A DNA stretch of 64,000 nucleotides, from NCBI GenBank assembly GCA_025617375.2, contig JAMYGW020000007.1:1-64000 (forward strand). Reading direction: 5' to 3'. Positions within the stretch are counted from its first letter, which is position 1. Every line of letters begins with the position of its first letter. Positions 1 to 12,967 of this stretch are shown in pieces. The stretch is from Acarospora socialis (taxonomy: Eukaryota; Ascomycota; Lecanoromycetes; Acarosporales; Acarosporaceae). The position numbers and the translations under genes are program-made. The notes under the pieces were generated by a model. That model was given only the letters and a program-made list of their open reading frames with translations, did not search any database and had not been told where the DNA came from.

Positions 1-138
1 CCCTAACCCTAACCCTAACCCTAACCCTAACCCTAACCCTAACCCTAACCCTAACCCTAACCCTAACCCTAACCCTAACCCTAACCCTAACCCTAACCCT
101 AACCCTAACCCTAACCCTAACCCTAACCCTAACCCTAA
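1..138. repeat. Telomere, (CCCTAA)23
   Basis: The first 138 bases are 23 perfect CCCTAA units, the C-rich strand of the TTAGGG telomere repeat used by most filamentous fungi. The array reaches the first base of the window, so the window starts at or inside a chromosome end. It stops at 138 and the next bases already align with the interior of a Gypsy element. No degenerate repeats, spacer or subtelomeric helicase gene lie between. Confidence 0.97.
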
Positions 139-3100
139 ACTGAGATGAAAGAGACTGATACTCATGATACTCAGATAAAAAAAGACTACAGTGATAGTAT
201 CTGAATTGTCTTGAATTTAAATGTGAATCAAGAAGAAGTTGATCAATAAGAAGTCAATATAAAGCTGAAGACAGCATATCAGCATCTCAAGAATCAATGT
301 TAAGTGTTAAAAAAAGAAAAGCTTCAATTCAAGAAGCAAGAGCTTGAGCAAGAAATACAAGCTTGAAAACAAAAAGCACAACACAAAAGTGCAGAAGAAC
401 AAAAAGCATGTGATCAGCTAAAAGAGCTGATGATAGCTGTTAAAGACAAATGTCTCAACAGCAATAACACAATATTGTCAGAATTTCTTGTATAAAAAAT
501 GAAGAGTCACAAGATTAAGATACACTTATCTGAAGAATATATCATGCAGAATAGAGACAGATGAATCTTCAGTGAAGAATATATATCACTTGAATTTTTG
601 CAAAGAGTGAGAGTCTTTGAGAGTCAATTGCAGATAAAATATGATCAGTATAAATCTCAACTACACTCAGAAAGACACATTGAGCAGTACAGTCTAAAGT
701 ATGCAAATTTTATGATCAGAAGAAAATCAAGATGGTTTTAAGAGCTTTGAAGATGAGTTAAACAAACAAATGAAACAAAAAATAAAAAGCTTTCTCAACA
801 AGACTAAAGAACAAGAAGCTAGTGATGTCTCAAAAATCAGACAATAATCATTGAATATGAACAAAGATCATGATTAATGAGCATCAAATTGACACATTGA
901 TAGATTTTGAAGCAGATAGTAACATTATGAGCTGATGAGTAGTCAACATGTTAGAATTAGTGACACAGTAAGTGCACTGTTCATTCAACATACATATGAT
1001 GAATGAAGTCATCAAAAGAATCAATGAGAAAATCTGTGTAAAAGTCTCAATTCTTGAAAACTCACAAGAGATAACATTTAACATTATGAGATCAATCAGA
1101 TATGATGCAGTACTAAAAATACTCTAGTTGTGCAAAAAGAATCTGAGAATTGATTGAGTTACAAAAGAGATATGTGCAGTTAAAAACACATATGAGATTT
1201 CTGAACAATCAGAAATGAGTTTATCAGAGTATAAGTCATGAGATCATGAAATATCACTATTGAATGAAAAGCAATCTAAGTGAATGTCATTATACTCAAT
1301 GAGTGAAGATCAACTCAAGAAAGTAAAAACTTATCTTGACAAGAATCTAAAGAGAGAATTCATAAAATCATCAAAGTCATCAGCAGAATATTCAATCTTG
1401 TTTGTATCAAAGAAAAATGACAGAAAACAACTATGTGTCAACTACAGACAACTCAACAAGATAACACATCAGAACAGTTATTCTCTACTATTGATAAAAG
1501 AGTTGCAGAATCAATTAGACAAGACTAAGTAATTCACAAGCTTAGATCTTAAAAATGTCTATTATCAAGTCAGAATAAAGAAGAAAAAGAATGAAAGACA
1601 GTATTCTGAATGTGATATGAACACTATGAGTACACTGTCATGTTATTTGAGTTAAAAAATGCACTCATCATCTTTCAGAGACTGATCAATGACATGTTGA
1701 GAGAATATCTTGATGATTTTGTAATCATATATCTTAATGATATTCTGATATACTCAGAAGATCTTGAAAGACATCACAAACATATACACAAAATATTGAT
1801 GAAGTTCAAGAAGAGAGCTTTGTATGTGAAAAAGTCAAAAAGCAGGTTTGAGATCAAGAAAGTTGAGTTTCTAGACTATGTAATTTGATCTGAACAGATC
1901 AAGAAGAATTAAAAGAAAATGAAAGTAGTCAGAAACTGATCAACATCAAAAAGAATCAAGAAAGTACAAGTCTTTCTAGAGTTAACAAACTACTATTAAA
2001 TGTTTGTATCAGACTATGCAAGAATTGCAAAATCACTAACATATTTGACACACAAGAACAAAAAATAGCATTGAGATGAGAAGCAGAAGAATGTGTTTCA
2101 CATATTAAAGAAAAGTCTTAGTGAAGTAGTACATCTGAGAATACTCAATTCAGTATACAAGAAAACACTGAAAACTGATGCTTCAGATTTCACAGTAAAT
2201 GCATGTCTATATTAAATTGAGAAAGAACAACAGAGACTCATAGTGTATCAATCTAGAAAATTGACAGAACTCAAGAAAAGATATGAGATTCACAACAAAA
2301 AACTTCTTGCAATAGTAAAAACATTACAAGACTGAAGATCTTATCTTGCAGAAACAAGCAAATCAATTTAGATCTATACAGATCACAGAAATCTGAAGAA
2401 CTTTGCAACAACAAAACAACTTAACTAACAACAGATTCATTGAACAGAGCAGTTGACAGATTATGAATTTCAAATTCATTACAAAAGAAATAATGAGAAC
2501 AGTGAAGCAGATGTCTTGAGCAGATGATCTGATCATGAAGATGTACAAATGATACATGCTGAAAATCTGAGCAAAGACAACAACAAAGTTCTCATGAAGA
2601 ACTTAGCAGCAATGTACAAGATGAAGTAAGTTCTCTTGATAAACAAAGAACTCATAAGAATATGTCACTACAGCAGAATTAGAGAACACTTAAAAGTTAA
2701 GTACATCAAAGATCTAGTGCAAAGAAGACACAATGTTAACAATTTCAGAAATTGAGTCATCAGAATAATCACTGTGTACAATTCATGTCAAAGAAACAGA
2801 ATTAACAGAGACAAATAATATGATGAAGTAACACAAATAGATGCACTGAACACATTATGAAAGTCAATTATTATGAACTTCATCACAAAGCTATCATTGT
2901 TCAAGAACTCAGCATGAAAAGTAAAGTTTGATAGTATATTGATCATAGTGAACAGGTTGATCAAGTATACAATGTTCATTTCATTCAAGAAAACTGTGAC
3001 AGCATCAGTATTGATGTATATTATACTACAGAAGTTAATTAACAATCATGAACTATCAAAAGAATTTATCATCAACAGAGACAAACTATTTACAAGCAGA

Positions 3101-4746
3101 TTCTGAAAAATGCTTACAGCAGAACTTGAGATAAAACATAAGATGTTGATAGCATATCACTTACAAATAGATGAACAAAGTGAATGAATGAATTAGACAG
3201 TGAAAACATACTTAAGACACTATGTCAACAGAAATTAAGACAATTGAGTACAACTGTTGTCAACAGCACAGTTTGCATACAACAATACAAGAAATGAGAT
3301 CACAGAAGAAACATCTTTTTATGTGAATTATGATTATAACTCAGAGATATGATGAGATCTCAAAGAACATGAATCACAGAGTCAAAAAGCAATTTTGAAC
3401 ATCACTTAGATGAAGAAACTGCATCAAGATTTAATGAGATGAATTGAACAGCAGATGAAACAAACAACAAAGACAAGATCATTTGAAGAAGAAAAAAAGA
3501 TATATCTGAGAATGAACAACATACAAATTAAAGAAAGAAGCAAGAAGCTAGAGAATAAAAGCATTGAATCATTCAAGATCATATGAAACATCAGAAAGTT
3601 AAGCTATGAGTTGAACTTATTTAAGAAAATGAAAATACACTCAGTATTTCATGTGTTCATGTTACAGCATTGCAATCAGTTCATACCACTTCAAATCACT
3701 GAAACACCTATCAAATCTGAAAAAAAATATGAAGTTGAGAACATTCTAAAAAGAAGAATGATTAGTGAAGAAACTCACTATCTCATAAAATAAAAAAATT
3801 ACAATATCTCAAAGAACATCTAAGAGCCCAAGAGAATCTTAAGAACTGTGCAAGAACACTTTAATATTTTGAGAAAAGAGATTGAGATTAGTTCAGAAGA
3901 ATGAAGACATCATATTGACAAGTTGCAATAATGATTGAGAATTTTCATTCTCTGTTTCATCATTATCATCTGCAAGCTCTTCAGCAAGACACTTTGCTTT
4001 TTTGTCAATTTGAGCTTCAGATTGTTTTAAGGTTTTCTGCAATTTAGCAATTTTTGTTAAAAGTGTGAAAAGTTACTCATTGAAAGTCTGAGAAAGTTTG
4101 TTTTCAGTTTTTGAACAAACAGACTCTAAGAAGTCAAGAAAGAGATTAATGCAAGAATGATCTTGACACACATACTCAACACACTTTGCAGATCAAGACA
4201 GATCAGACAGTATCAAGAAATCAGAAGACATCACAATACAAGAGAAACTGATGTTTAGACAATGATTACACAAGATAAGTGCAGAATTTTTCTTACAAAA
4301 AATAGTATCAGCAAGACAGAGATGATTTTTGAATTTTAGATGCATTGTCAAAAGATGATGAGCAAATACTGATATATACTCTTACTTAAATAAACTCTAA
4401 AGAACTAGTGTTTAGAAGAAGAAAGATGATATTATGATCATACTTTAATAAGAAATAGTGAAATGAGAGATATGTCTGAGTGAGTGTAATCTCAAGCATG
4501 AAATGATGAAACATCAAACATTTTCTTGTGAGCATGTGCCAAAAGCACATCAGAACACTGAAACATCAAGTGTGTTAATGTGCTTGTTTCTATATAGTAG
4601 AATTGATTTTCTTATGAAATTGATTGTGTTCAACTCATTTAATTACACAATACAAAGCTACTGTTTATCTAGAATCTTTGAATCTTTATATCAAGAAGCA
4701 CAAAACTCTAGCTTTATAATTGAGAAATCTCAGTTAAAATGTAATA
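139..4746 (+). mobile_element. Gypsy 1: chromovirus fossil truncated by the telomere
   Basis: Ty3/Gypsy LTR retrotransposon of the chromovirus type, plus orientation. The left end starts at the point equivalent to about 21940 in the more complete copy Gypsy 2, so the 5' LTR and gag are missing. Recognisable parts in order are: protease region about 900-1200, reverse transcriptase about 1260-1890, RNase H about 2100-2530, integrase about 2690-3400, chromodomain about 3600-3900, a Cys-rich region that reads on the other strand about 3960-4370, and the 3' LTR 4430-4746 (317 bp, same family as Gypsy 2). It is broken, with dozens of interruptions. It sits in the minus-strand Copia element that continues at 4747. 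Confidence 0.9.
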
Positions 4747-7700
4747 TGACTTTTGTTTAGACAGAATGTTCAGCATTTATCTTTGCAATTTGAGATCAAC
4801 ACTGTCTTTCTTCTCATTCTTGACAAATTTTACAGCATAATTCTTGATGATTCACTTAAGATCTGAAACTCAAAGCAGATACTGCTTTGTGATTTTATTT
4901 ATATAGTTCATGAAGACTTTCACTCATTTTTAATTCATGAACTTGTTCTGTCTGCTCTTCAGCAACAACTTGAGATTGATATAGAAGTAGCACTTGCAAT
5001 CTCAGACATAAATGTGATCAATGAACAGCTGCACATTGATAAAGATTTTCTTCAGAGTTATTTGTCTGTTGTTGATTAAGAAATTAATTACTGTTCAGTT
5101 GCAAAAATAAACATCTGTTTGTGCTGTCTCTGCTTAGAACTTTATTGAAGATTCTGTCTTTTTAATTATGATGTGCACTGAATTCTCAGTGATATGAATG
5201 ACTCTTTTAGCAACATCATTCTGAATAGACATGTAGAACACAGTGTACTGCAGTGTGATGTCAAAAAATCTGCATTAATCATTCAGAATTGATCTTAACT
5301 CTATAATATTGTCACTCTGTACAGCAAGCATTCTTATATTAGTCTGAAGTTCAATTTTTAGTTGTTACTCTTGCAGTTTCTGTAAAACATTATTGCATTA
5401 CTTCAGCAATATTGTTTATGTTTTTTGAAAATAATTGTTCACAATCTTCAGAAAGTACTGATATTCAGTAAATGATAAAGATAAGAAACTGCATATATCA
5501 ATAAAATTAAAACAAGAATGTTGATCTTCTGCTCACTTATAGTATGTTTTTGCTGATTGATAAACTTGATGATGACACAAACTTCACATACATTCTTCTT
5601 GTCTTCAGCAATGAAAATTAACTTCTTAAAAATTATGACTTTATAAAGATTGCAGAGCTTTGCAGAGTCAAGATAAACAAATTGTTGATGTTACAGCTTG
5701 TAGATCTTGATTTTTTCACTTAAAAATGAAGTGTCAACAGAAAATGAAGTGTCAGCAGAACTTAATGAGTCAGTCTGTATCTGAAAGTTCACATTCAGTA
5801 CTGTGACTGAAAGAGTTATCTCTGAATTGAATGATACATGTATGACAGATAATAAAGCAAACTTGTTCAGTTTTTTTGCAATATATTTGACTATATAGAC
5901 ACTGCTCTGCTTAAACACTTCTATTATGACATTGTTATATTTATTTCACATATAAAGACTGTGCTGATCAAAGCTTCTCTGCAATTTCATTTTGTATATT
6001 TGCTTTCTTAAGAGAAGATTAACTTTTAATTCAGACACATAAAGTGTTAAACTTAAATTCACAAAGTTTCTGAATCTGTTCTGCATCACAGTTACTTCAT
6101 AGTAGTGAGAGTATAAGTGTCTTTTCTCAACTTTAATTCTTCAGCATCATATGCATATCAAAGAGCTGCTGAAGAGTTAATGTTGATTAATTATGTATGT
6201 GAAGTATTCAAAATCTGCAATTCATTTGAAGCTGAGTATCTTACTGATAGCTTTCTTAAACAGAGTAACAATCTCATTGTCTTTTTCTGTTTCAGACTCA
6301 GATGAAAATGAGTCATTATTTTTCTCAGTCTCAACATCAAAAGTTCTATGCTTTCTGTTTCTGTACTTAAATTTTATTTTATCTTTATGATGTGAGTTGT
6401 TTGCAGACAACTTGTCTAACTTTCTGACTGACTTAATTGTGATTGAAACAAATGACTTTCTTAACTTAATGTTCTTGTGAGCAGCAGAAAAATATTCACA
6501 GTCTCAGATGTAATGAGAATTACAATAAAGAAGACATTTAACTGATTTATGCTGAGAAGAGTAATTGTTGTCAAAGCTTAATGATCTTCAATAATGATAT
6601 CTCACATCATGCTGATATGAGTGTGTTGAGTTTTTCTCTTTGTGTTGATCTGCTTATAAGACAGTTTCAACAGTCTTTAATTGTATTTTCTTTTCTTGAA
6701 GCTTCTGCAGACTTCTCTTGATGTTTGAGATGTCTTGAGTGTTAATTGTGTTGTAGATCACTGTGTAGTTCTTAAATAATGCTTGAAGAAGTGTCTGAAA
6801 TTGTTGCTCAGACTTAAATAGATCAGTCATATTAGACTGAGTTGCAGCAATTTTTCTGCTCAGCTTGCTGAAATATGTTTATACTTCATTAATGAATATA
6901 TTTGTCAGCATTCTGTATTCAATAAACTTCATTAAATATTGTCTTTCAGTGATCTGCAGCTTTTTCTTGTATTTGAACTTCAAGACATCTCAAGTGTTCT
7001 TTACATTAATCTTGTCTGTAATGTACTTCTGATTATCTGCACTAATATAGATGATGAGTCAGTATAGAGTTTTTATGTCAAACTTTTAACTTCTAAAATT
7101 AAAATTGCTGAGTAAAAAGAAGAAGCTGCTGATAGAAGTATTGATTACTGAAATCTCAATGATATATCATAGATCTTTATTTATCAGTCATTTTCTCATA
7201 AGAGTGAATCATTGATTGCAGTTTTTGTAACTGAGAATTGAGATGAGTCATTGCTTTATGAAAAAGTCATCAAAATTTATAATGTAGCTTTTGATGACAG
7301 TTGACACATAATATAAAAAATAAATAAAATGAAGTATTAAGATATACAGAAGAAGATAATGTAAATAAGAGAAAGAAGAAGTGTGTATATTTATTTGCTT
7401 AATCATTGAGCACTGTATTAAGTTGTCAGTAAATTTTGTTTTACTCAATTTTAAAGCTTCATATCAAGTGTCAAGAATGTTGTTTTGCTCAATCTTTAAG
7501 TTCTGTGTTAACAATTAAGAATGCTTGTTTTGATTCTGTATTAAGCTGTTAAAAATGTTGTTTTGTTCAATTTTAAGACTCTATATTGATGATCAGTAAT
7601 GTTTGTTTTATTCAATCTTTGAACTTCTGTATCAAGCTGTCAAGATATTAAAACAGTATGTATTTTCACTGAAAAGTTTCTTGTTAATCTGAGTTCATAA

Positions 7701-7912
7701 TTTATTGAAAGATAAAAAAATACTTGTGCTATACTGCTGATTAACTGTCTATTTAGTGAAATGTACACTATTGACTTGATTATGATCAACATAAGTTGTA
7801 AAGATTAACTATTCACATACTCTGTCATGCAGACTATATGAGTAATGAGTAATCTCTGATGCTAGTTTCAACTAAGACTATGAAAGCAGCTAGAACATCA
7901 CACTTCTCAACA
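4747..7912 (-). mobile_element. Copia A: Ty1/Copia fossil, 5' half
   Basis: Minus-strand Ty1/Copia element. It aligns over its length with the first 3.1 kb of Copia D. From right to left it has a 5' LTR at 7706-7912 (207 bp, TG...CA on its own strand), a leader with tandem repeats, gag about 6100-7300, and protease/integrase about 4800-5700. The rest (reverse transcriptase, RNase H, 3' LTR) would lie left of Gypsy 1, which is inserted in it, and has been lost towards the telomere. Broken many times over. Confidence 0.85.
7394..7650 (-). repeat. Tandem ~45 bp repeats in the Copia A leader
   Basis: Between the 5' LTR and gag there are five to six degenerate copies of a unit of about 40-50 bp. 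On the element's strand each has a core like ATTGAGCAAAACAA followed by a TTGACAGCTTGATACAG-like segment. The same array is present in Copia C (37870-38128) and Copia D (46607-46855), so it belongs to the family. Confidence 0.7.
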
Positions 7913-7944
7913 TTTATTATCATATCTGAAACTTACACAAGAGA

Positions 7945-8321
7945 AATCAGATTTAGATAGACTTTGTGTTCAGTTAAAATATGATGATTAATAAATTAAT
8001 TAAGTCTTTGTCTCAACAGATTTTTAAGTGCTTTGTTGATCAGTTAAAACTTACTGTCAGTAAAAGTCAATAGATGCAGCATTACTGAGTAAAAGTGTTG
8101 AGAAGTGCAGTGTTTTAACTGCAATTATTGTCTTAGTTAAAATTAATGTCAAAGAATTATCAACACTCATATATTCTGAAAAGCAGAATGTGTGAGTTGA
8201 TAATTTACACAATTTACATTGATTACAGTTAAGATAATTGATTCATATTGACTGCAGTCAACTTCAACAGTGTATGTTTCACTAGATAGACAGTATAGCA
8301 TGAGTATTCTTTTATCTCTTA
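7945..8321 (+). mobile_element. Copia B: 3' tail with a divergent LTR
   Basis: The segment about 7945-8090 matches the last part of the Copia RNase H region (compare 51445-51560). A Copia-type LTR follows at 8096-8321, starting TGTTGAGAAGTG. Its middle differs from the 207 bp LTRs of copies A, C and D and carries extra sequence, giving 226 bp. It is the tail of a second, plus-oriented Copia element abutting the 5' LTR of Copia A. Only a fossil fragment remains. Confidence 0.65.
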
Positions 8322-8880
8322 ACACATATAACTGTTTTTTAATGCTGTACTTAAGCTGTTACTCTTGAAAATTAATGTTGCTATAAACAATTAATACTTT
8401 AGCTTGCTTTCTGCTGCTATGTTTGTTATTTAAATTGCAGATATGACAGTTAAGTGAAAAAGAAATATTGACACATTATATCATAATATGTGCACATCTT
8501 GCTGAGATGATAGCTCTGCTCAGTGCATCATTTTTAAATTTATTAAGAAAAAGAATTCAAAGTGAGAAGTTCTTTGCAGAAAATGATAAAAAGTTTTTTT
8601 TTTTTTAGTTTCTTCTCTCACTACTGTCTTCACACACACATATCAGACTTGTTAACAATACAATTAAAACAATAAAAAGTCAGTATTTTTATTGCTTAAG
8701 ACAGAAGTCTGAATCAGTCAAAGATGTATCTTGAAGAAAGTAAGAAAAAAGAGACTTTTCTGACTTTTATGCAAACAATGCTTCAGTGATAATCAGAGAA
8801 TCAAGAAACAGCACAGCAGCTTGTTCAACATTTCTGATTGAATAGCTAGATAAAATTCAATCTTACAGTGAAGACAGAGA
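8322..8880. other. AT-rich, unassigned
   Basis: AT-rich sequence with almost no CG, CC or GG, like the transposon deserts. It holds a run of T near 8594-8606. I recognise no gene, LTR or coding domain. It may be an unrecognised transposon remnant or host DNA mutated by spread from the neighbouring repeats. Confidence 0.5.
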
Positions 8881-9545
8881 GGGTTTTGAGTGACAAGAAC
8901 TCCAAAACTCTGAGAACATAGAGCTGGCAGAGTCAAAAGACAACAATGACAGACTTCTTTCTTCTCTTTGTTCTTCTACCACATTTCAGACTAAACTGCA
9001 GCTCATACTAAGTCTTGCACTACATACTTCAGTGTGCAGGTTGCTTAAGCTACTCATATGGCAGAAGACTATTCTTTCTCAATCATGGAAACACAAGTGC
9101 ATCCTACCCAAGCAGTATCCAAGCGACGATGGGAGATAACTTGACCGATCATCACACCGTTGCGCGGAACTGGCTACTATTGAGCATTCATGGTGCGCTG
9201 AATTGACACTTGTACAAAGAACATACTGCATCTGTGGCTGCGGCAGAAAAACAGCTTGAGAATCTGGACAGGGCTCAAGTGATGGGGGTATGTGCGGCTG
9301 CTATGCTAGATGCGGGAAGGAGGACCGACACCCACATGTTATATACACATTGTGTCCATCAACACTAGATCATCTCGCCTCAATTCTCTTTGCCGATTAG
9401 CATACCTCTCGCGTTTCTCCGTTTCAACTTCTATTATGAAACATCTCCTGCTATACAGCGCTCAGAAAACAGGTACTCCCGCTCTAGTGACGCTCACAAG
9501 CCTATAGACAAGGCTGGACCCAACAGACATAGATTGCTTTTCCGC
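8881..9545. other. Transition from desert to gene island
   Basis: Base composition changes gradually here. The first GG appears about 8883, CC about 8906, and CG only from about 9124, after which composition is balanced. It contains the 3' flank of the receptor gene that ends at 9546. I see no gene; the short open frames lack recognisable products. Confidence 0.55.
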
Positions 9546-11184
9546 TCAATAACCGCACTCTTTCTTGTGAAAGGTGAAGTGCGTGTGACCCTGTGGCGGC
9601 TGCCCCACCTCGGTCTGCGACGCATTGACCGAGTACTCACTAACAACGGTGATCTGTCCATCGTCCACAGGAGCCAAGCCCTCCCTGTCATGCGCCTGCC
9701 TGCCGTAGTCCGCATGTCCATTGCCAGCGGAGACCGTCGTATGTGTCCCCGTCTTCGTCTGGACGTTCGTCCGCCCATTCTCCTTCTTGTTCCCGTTCGC
9801 CTGCATGGCCTCTCCGTTTTCCGCCGTGACGATCGCCTCGTCGCTGCCCCAGCCCGTCTCGTTGGGAATGCTGAGCGGATGTTGGAAGTTCTTGAAGCGC
9901 TTCGGCTTTCCCGACTGCGGGTGCGAGTCGAGCGGGTAGCTGGCTATCCGAGACGAGGAGTTCTTGGTCATGTCACCGCGCAGTCTAGCGTACCAACGCT
10001 GGAAGAGCGGGTAGACCATGGGGAGGTTGCTGACGACGACAGCGACGAAGGACTCGCGGCAGGACCATTTGCCTGATTGGCTGGGATCGATTGCGCCGAG
10101 CTGGGTGCATGTGAAGCGGCGTTAGCATAGCTGCTGCGGAGTTCGGGGTTTACTCTTCGAATGGGAAGGAGCGGAGAGTGGGATCAAAATGCAGGTTTAA
10201 GAAGAGTACTGACCGTCAGGAGAGTGGTGCATCGGAGGATGCCAAAGGCAATGACGATGAACCCTCCACTGAATAAAACCAGCAAGGTAAGCTTCTTTCC
10301 CGTAGGGAGACGGGATTTCCAAATCATCTATAACCGCGATTAGTCCCCTGGTCTTCTTGCGTTTGCGGAGGTATGCATACCGGCAGTGGAATGGCTATGA
10401 TATACAAATCAGTCGCCGTGTTCATTGCCATTATGGAAGCGACTTGTAGCTTAGAGTACCCCGGCTGACAATTGTCTAGTTGGTCCGTTAATCCAATGCG
10501 GAAGAAAGACTTTATTGGCCTGGTAGTTGGTACATACTTCCAGGATCTGGCGTTATCTGCCACTGCTTGTGAAGTGGATAACACTTGAGGAAGATGACCA
10601 AGATGGCGGCGAGGTATGTCACTGGCACTAGAACGTAGCCAATCTGGATCCGGATACGCATTTTATCCACTCCGTCACTGTAACCATCCGTGTCATGTCA
10701 GCGCACCACATCCAGAAGTGGTGTTGAAACGAACAGGGCTTTAACCTACGTTAGGCGGGCGTAATAGAGGATCCAGCAAGCTTTCAGTGACCAGACAAGA
10801 GCCGTGTACGTGAACCACCCGAAAATGTGTGTCTTGGAACCGTTTACTCGAAGCCTGTACTCCTCAGACGCAGGATCAATGGTTGCTCGCTGTGCCTCGG
10901 TCATGCCGCTGTTTGCAAGCCCTTTCCAATAAGCGCCAATGGTATATGCTGCCGTTGTTTCAGCGGTATACCATAACTGTCCGGTAGTTTAGTAGTGATC
11001 AAATGCGAGGGTGAGACATTAATGCGTTCCGTGGTCCACTCACTCCCGCAAGTATCATGAAAGCATCTTCCAACGCAAGATTGCGAAAGCCGAATAACGA
11101 ATATCTTGAATATAGACGGAGCGCGATGAAAAGTAGCGCGATGGCCAGCGTGGTCCACGCCTCAGCGACAAAGTTATCGATCAT
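9546..11184 (-). CDS. PTH11-like seven-helix receptor (fungal rhodopsin domain)
   Basis: Predicted 423-residue integral membrane protein with six exons: complement(join(9546..10100, 10214..10327, 10381..10475, 10538..10677, 10750..10976, 11044..11184)). Introns are 67, 72, 62, 53 and 113 bp, all GT-AG, and the frame is kept throughout. Seen: an N-terminal segment with AEAWTTLAIALLFIALRLY, then WYTAETTAAYTIGAYW, FLKCYPLHKQW, NCQPGYSKLQVAS, TATDLYIIAIPLP and SNLPMVYPLFQRW. This order is typical of the fungal rhodopsin/PTH11-related family (Fung_rhodopsin). Seven hydrophobic helices fill about residues 8-275 and a hydrophilic, Gly/Asn-rich cytoplasmic tail fills 280-423. Family members are plasma-membrane sensors; ligand and pathway here are unknown. 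The first ATG of the frame at 11184 leads straight into helix 1. It is divergent from the P450 gene. The family call is firm, the exon borders are my own reading. Confidence 0.88.
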
Positions 11185-12967
11185 CTCTACGGACGGTAAA
11201 GATGTGTAAGAGACAAGTATATGGATACGTATAGGATAAGTATAGGATAAGTGACAAACGATGAAGTAGAATGAGTCCCATAGGAATCATATATGGAGAG
11301 TTGGGAAAGGAGCAGAGCTGACGGTATGAAGTACAGATTGTAAGACTCTCAGGTGCGAGTGCCATCCTTTATTCTACCCTCAACGCCGAGCCTGACAGCA
11401 CCAAACTCCACGATCAGGATCTGGCTTCGGTATGGTAAGGAACAGGCGTCCCACAACCACAGCGGCAGGGATCCAGTCTGCGAACGGATCCTTCGCGGTC
11501 GATCTTCATGGATTCATCTCAAAGGTTGAGGGTGTCTTTTTCTGACTACGAAGTTTGAGCCGTCCCAGTTGGGAACGATGGACCGGTGCAACTGTCAGCC
11601 TAGGACTGTGGTCATAACCACACCGCCGCTTGCCCGTTGTTCAACATCCCTTAAACCCCATGTGTGGCCAAGATTGGTTCGTGCACCTGGCAATCTGGTC
11701 ACACAAGCCGGCGTCGCGGTTCATGGGATACTCTGTCTAACTTAGCGGGTGTAGTCCCCGGTGAACTGGTGCGATTAACGTTAGGAGTGTGATTGTGAGG
11801 CACGGTGTGGCTTGGCGTGTCAACACTAAAGCCCGTCGAAGCCCATAAAAGCCATCGCCGGTCAGTTTACAAGTGCAGTCGAAGCTTTTCCGCGATAGAC
11901 AGACGGAACGTTGAAAAGTTTCCCCTGCGAGGGAGGGACTTACCTGGTAACCCATTGAAACGGCTAGAATCCAGTAGCCTGCCATTACCTGTAGTACGGT
12001 CCGAGCATGCTGAAAGAACCTTGTCCACTGCAGGTGGGTTACTAACGTCCGAGCAAGCCGGAGACGATGCAGAGTATCAATTACCTAACAATTGGACGTA
12101 TGTACCTACCTCAAGGTACCGTATGCATTGTCCAGGTAGACCAGTACCTACCTAATGTATGGGATGAAAGCCTAAGGCCTTTACGGTGTGACTTGTGGTG
12201 TATCTGCGGCAGGGCCGGCTCGCAACCTTCTACCGCTCTGTCAGGAACGAAGAGCGGCCCGTTCAGCAACCTACATTGAGTCTTGGCAGTTGGTTCAAAT
12301 GGCAGGTCCGATATTTCTTAATTCCAGAAGCTTGTCCTGCTACTGTAGCATGGCCGTTTGGCTCGTAATCGTCTGCTGCCAGAATAGCTGGGCAGCAGAT
12401 TGCGCGGTGATCTGATGCGACGAGCTTATTACCACATTTGGCTTGCTGCATTTGACGTCTGCACCTTGTGCAAGCCACAGGATGGACTAAGGTACGCTTT
12501 GGTCCTATCTACGGATTTGGCAACGGGGAAGATGGGAATGTGGGGCTCCATGTACCACGGTTTACTGTACTCGGTTCACCAAATTTCTTCCTTGAATGCA
12601 TGGAGTCTTTCATCCCTGCACCGACAGTCCGTACCTGGGTAAATTGGTGGATGAGGGGGAAACCCAATGAACCCTAAAAATGAAATAGGGGAGGCTCTTC
12701 TCCATACGGAAGGATGTGTTGAACTCGAAAAGGAGTGGTCGGTTGCACGGGAGGATATGCTGGCCTTCTCCTCAGGCAGCAAATAAAATGTGGAGTGTGT
12801 TCAGTGTCTTTGATTCATTCGCCTAGTGATCATTTCCATTTACGAGTCCGCATCTCAGACCGTATACAATTCCGGACAGGACCCCTTGAGCTGATAGAGG
12901 CATCGTCTTTGTACAGTATCCACGTTGTTAGATCTAATTGCGTTTTTCGGCGAATCCATTGGTCAAG
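11185..12967. promoter_or_regulatory. Shared upstream region of receptor and P450 genes
   Basis: This 1.78 kb of balanced composition lies between two divergent start codons and should hold both promoters. No convincing coding frame is present; the open frames of up to about 116 codons have no recognisable motifs. A perfect tandem duplication of the 11-mer GTATAGGATAA occurs at 11229-11250, about 45 bp upstream of the receptor start. No specific factor site can be claimed. Confidence 0.5.

Noticed and set aside
139-8880. Classical CpA-directed RIP as full explanation of the AT-rich deserts
   Set aside because: CA remains abundant and TA is not strongly raised by eye; the missing dinucleotides are CG, CC and GG. 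RIP at CpA may contribute but does not explain the pattern alone.
9390-10076. Long plus-strand open frame of 228 codons
   Set aside because: It lies opposite exon 6 of the receptor gene, which has clear homology, and its translation is Arg/Leu/Val-rich without domains. Antisense shadow.
11805-12677. Several open frames of 65-116 codons between receptor and P450
   Set aside because: No recognisable motif, mutually overlapping frames, and no support for splicing; treated as promoter region.
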